A DNA stretch of 64,000 nucleotides from Brachypterus glaber. Taxonomy: Eukaryota; Arthropoda; Insecta; Coleoptera; Kateretidae. The DNA lies in the NCBI GenBank assembly GCA_958510825.1, contig OY294045.1:95726988-95790987 (forward strand), read 5' to 3'. Made by a program: the position numbers and the translations under genes. Numbering within the stretch: position 1 is the stretch's first letter; each line of letters starts with the position of its first letter. Positions 62,347-64,000 of this stretch are shown here, in pieces. Under the pieces are notes generated by a model, which made no database searches, had not been told where the DNA came from, and saw only the letters and a program-made list of their open reading frames with translations.

Positions 62347-62658
62347 AAAAAAAAAACAGTTTAAAACAATATATCTTAAAAACAAGAGCTAGTAGAAATC
62401 TTTTATTTTGGCACACGTATTGCTTTTTAGGTGTATATCCACTGGCATAAATTTTATTTTGCTAGCTTTAATAATGACGCTAAAAAAACGATTGATATCT
62501 CTTAGCTGGGACACCCGGTATTTAAATTTTTGGTAAAAACTACTACTGGTAAAATCTAAGATAGGTCTTGTTACATAACATTTTAAACGACATTTAATTA
62601 CAATTAAAACGTTTTACTTTACCTCGATTAACTTCCTAATAAACCAATGTATCTATAC
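62347..62658. other. Intron 2 of copy 2, no gene seen
   Basis: GCTGGGACACCCGGTA (62504) is an isolated end of the CCGGGTGTCCC element family. Confidence 0.4.
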
Positions 62659-63634
62659 AGTGCGGTCCAAAAGTCACCCCCCCCCTTTAACTTTTAAACC
62701 AGTTGAGATATCGACTTCAAATTTGAAACTTTTAAATAAGACAATTATGGGAGATTTAGCTCAGTGGTCAATGGCATCGATATAGCCTGACACTGATCTA
62801 ATGATCGTGAGTTCAAACCTCACTGGCGCCGATTGCCTTTTTCAGTTAATTAATAATTGAAATTTGGCGAAGGCGTACTCCCTAGATATATTGGTTCGAA
62901 AGTCAATTAAAGCCGGTGGTTCCCTCTACTACTAGCCCACACAAGTCCTGGACTTAGGGGATGCTTAATTAAGTAGAATAGTACGAGGTTAAAAACAAAC
63001 ATAAACAACTTAAACTATCTTTTAGCATATATTTAATACTTTCAGCTCTTAAAATGTGTGCAGGGGGCATGGGGGCACATTTTTTTAAATGGAAAGGGGG
63101 GTCGTGTAATACATCATTTTAAAGCTTATAAAATCCACTTAACTCCATATTTTTAAATTAAAAAAAAATGGGTTTAAAATGGGGTTGAAAATGGGTATTA
63201 ATGTCAAAATTCCTCTAAAAAAAAACAAATAATTTTTTAAAAATACCTAATTTCATCATAAAAAAATGTTAATTATACTTTTAAACTAATTTTAGTTGAC
63301 ATAAATAAAAATTTATAAAAAAAAACTTAAAAAATCGAATGTTTTAGCACCAAGAATTAAAAAAATCAAAACCTTAAAAAACATTTTTAAAAAATTTAAA
63401 AATGTTAGTTTAAATAGAGAATTTTATAAGCTTTAAAATGATGTATCACACGACCCCCCTTTCCATTTAAAATCTCCCCCCATGCCCCCCTGCCCACATT
63501 TTAAGAGCTGAAAATATCAAATATATGCTAAAAGATAGTTTAATTTGTCTTATTTAAGAGTTCTAAATTCATCGATATCTCAACTCGTTCAAAAGTTAAA
63601 GGGGTGGGGGGGGTGACTTTTGGACCGCACTGTA
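62659..63634. mobile_element. Tc1/mariner-like MITE, CAGTGCGGTCCAAAAGTCACC ends
   Basis: Ends CAGTGCGGTCCAAAAGTCAC and GTGACTTTTGGACCGCACTG are inverse, with TA on both sides, as in Tc1/mariner elements. The arms run on through GATATCGA and TTAAAATG..GGGGGCATGGGGG..GGGGGGTCGTG. The left arm is interrupted by a SINE. No transposase. Confidence 0.88.
62748..62995 (+). mobile_element. tRNA-derived SINE, copy 2
   Basis: Head GGGAGATTTAGCTCAGTGGT (A box) and GTGAGTTCAAACCTCACTGG (B box), then the same body as 19118-19352 (CAGTTAATTAATAATTGAAA, GGCGAAGGCGTACTCCCTAG, CTACTACTAGCCCACACAAG), tail GAGGTTAAAAAC. Heads of the two copies differ in the anticodon-like part. Its insertion into the mariner-like arm at ...AAATAAGACAA proves mobility. 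Confidence 0.88.
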
Positions 63635-63752
63635 TAATTGTTATTGTATATTAACTTTTTATATGGGTGGAAGAAAAGCAAAGCTAAAATTCGCATTTTC
63701 TCAATTTAGACCATTAATTATTATTATTATTATTACTATTTTATTTTTTTAG
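63635..63752. other. End of intron 2 of copy 2
   Basis: Polypyrimidine-rich end with (ATT)n and TTTTTTTAG acceptor. Confidence 0.6.
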
Positions 63753-63930
63753 GTGAAAGTTCTTCATTTACTTAACCTATCAGTCACTGATACTTATGAG
63801 GATATATATGCACTCGTAACCAATTTTGTGGAAGCCACGAAGATCACGAAAGTTTTCAAGTTCAAAAATTATGCATTTATTCATCTAAAGACACGGGAAG
63901 ATGCAGAAATTCTGCTCAGAAGCTTACAAG
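63753..63930 (+). CDS. RRM gene copy 2, exon encoding RRM3
   Basis: 178 nt, phase 0 in and phase 1 out, matching 26998-27175. RNP2 VLHLLNL and RNP1 KNYAFIHL; helix 2 EDAEILLRSLQG. Donor GTAATT at 63931. The rest of the gene (last RRM3 strands and C-terminus) lies beyond the window. The domain is intact, and together with exons 1-2 gives an uninterrupted reading frame of three RRMs. Confidence 0.85.
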
Positions 63931-63972
63931 GTAATTATTATTAATTTATTCGTGCATGATACAAAACTTATT

Positions 63973-64000
63973 ACATCGGCACTTAGTGCTACTAAGAGTG
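63973..64000. repeat. First half of the ACATCGG palindrome
   Basis: TACATCGGCACTTAGTGCTA and onward equals the palindrome at 36752-36787 in reverse; cut by the window end. It lies about 40 bp into the intron after RRM3 of copy 2. Confidence 0.6.

Overview
The window is eukaryotic, AT-rich, intron-bearing and packed with transposons. Its repeat mix (Penelope-like elements, Ty3/Gypsy elements, jockey-like and RNase H-bearing LINEs, a tRNA-headed SINE, dozens of palindromic MITEs) and its host genes suggest an arthropod, most likely an insect. The species cannot be told from the sequence.

Host genes. Two head-to-tail paralogues on the + strand encode three-RRM RNA-binding proteins of the A1CF/RBM46/RBM47 family. 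Copy 1 runs from about 17260 to 37857 in at least four exons (17260-17980, 26998-27175, 37508-37607, 37701-37857), with introns of about 9.0, 10.3 and 0.1 kb. Its RRM1-RRM2 exon carries about four single-base shifts, so it is a pseudogene or has local sequence errors. Copy 2 starts at 57341 (exons 57341-57644, 59080-59414, 63753-63930), is open throughout and leaves the window unfinished. The RRM3 exon is 178 nt in both copies and two splice positions and phases are shared. Copy 1 lacks the intron that splits RRM1 from RRM2 in copy 2.

Layout. 1-17 kb: interspersed repeats, including a minisatellite-bearing TIR element with a LINE inside it (778-2248), two families ending in CCCAG with 2-bp target duplications (2250-3019, 3529-4382, 11131-13099), and a deleted Gypsy element with perfect 195-bp LTRs (5490-6789). 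17-38 kb: copy 1; its introns hold a 3-kb palindrome (19813-22868), two Penelope-like elements (29502-30781, 33433-35226), a SINE and several TIR elements. 38-46 kb: inverted repeats, a Tc1/mariner-like palindrome nested in an older repeat, and a 2.7-kb TIR element containing a LINE relic. 46041-51687: a nearly intact Ty3/Gypsy element on the minus strand with 420-bp LTRs and one in-frame stop between RNase H and integrase. 51.7-57 kb: nested palindromes, a palindrome with paired hammerhead-like motifs and a 465-bp tandem duplication. 57-64 kb: copy 2 with further TIR elements in its introns.

Most notable structural signal: five insertions sharing a CGAGGGG-type terminus and an 8-bp (or 9-bp) target duplication, each filled with degenerate short tandem repeats, the repeat unit differing between four types (GGAACTC, GATTGTGGA, GACATTACCTT, GATTTCGCGGG). 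Next are the hammerhead-ribozyme-like motifs at Penelope termini and in two solo palindromes, and the long palindromes in the introns of an RNA-binding-protein gene. Alignments here were made by eye, so repeat boundaries may be off by a few bases unless a target-site duplication is quoted.
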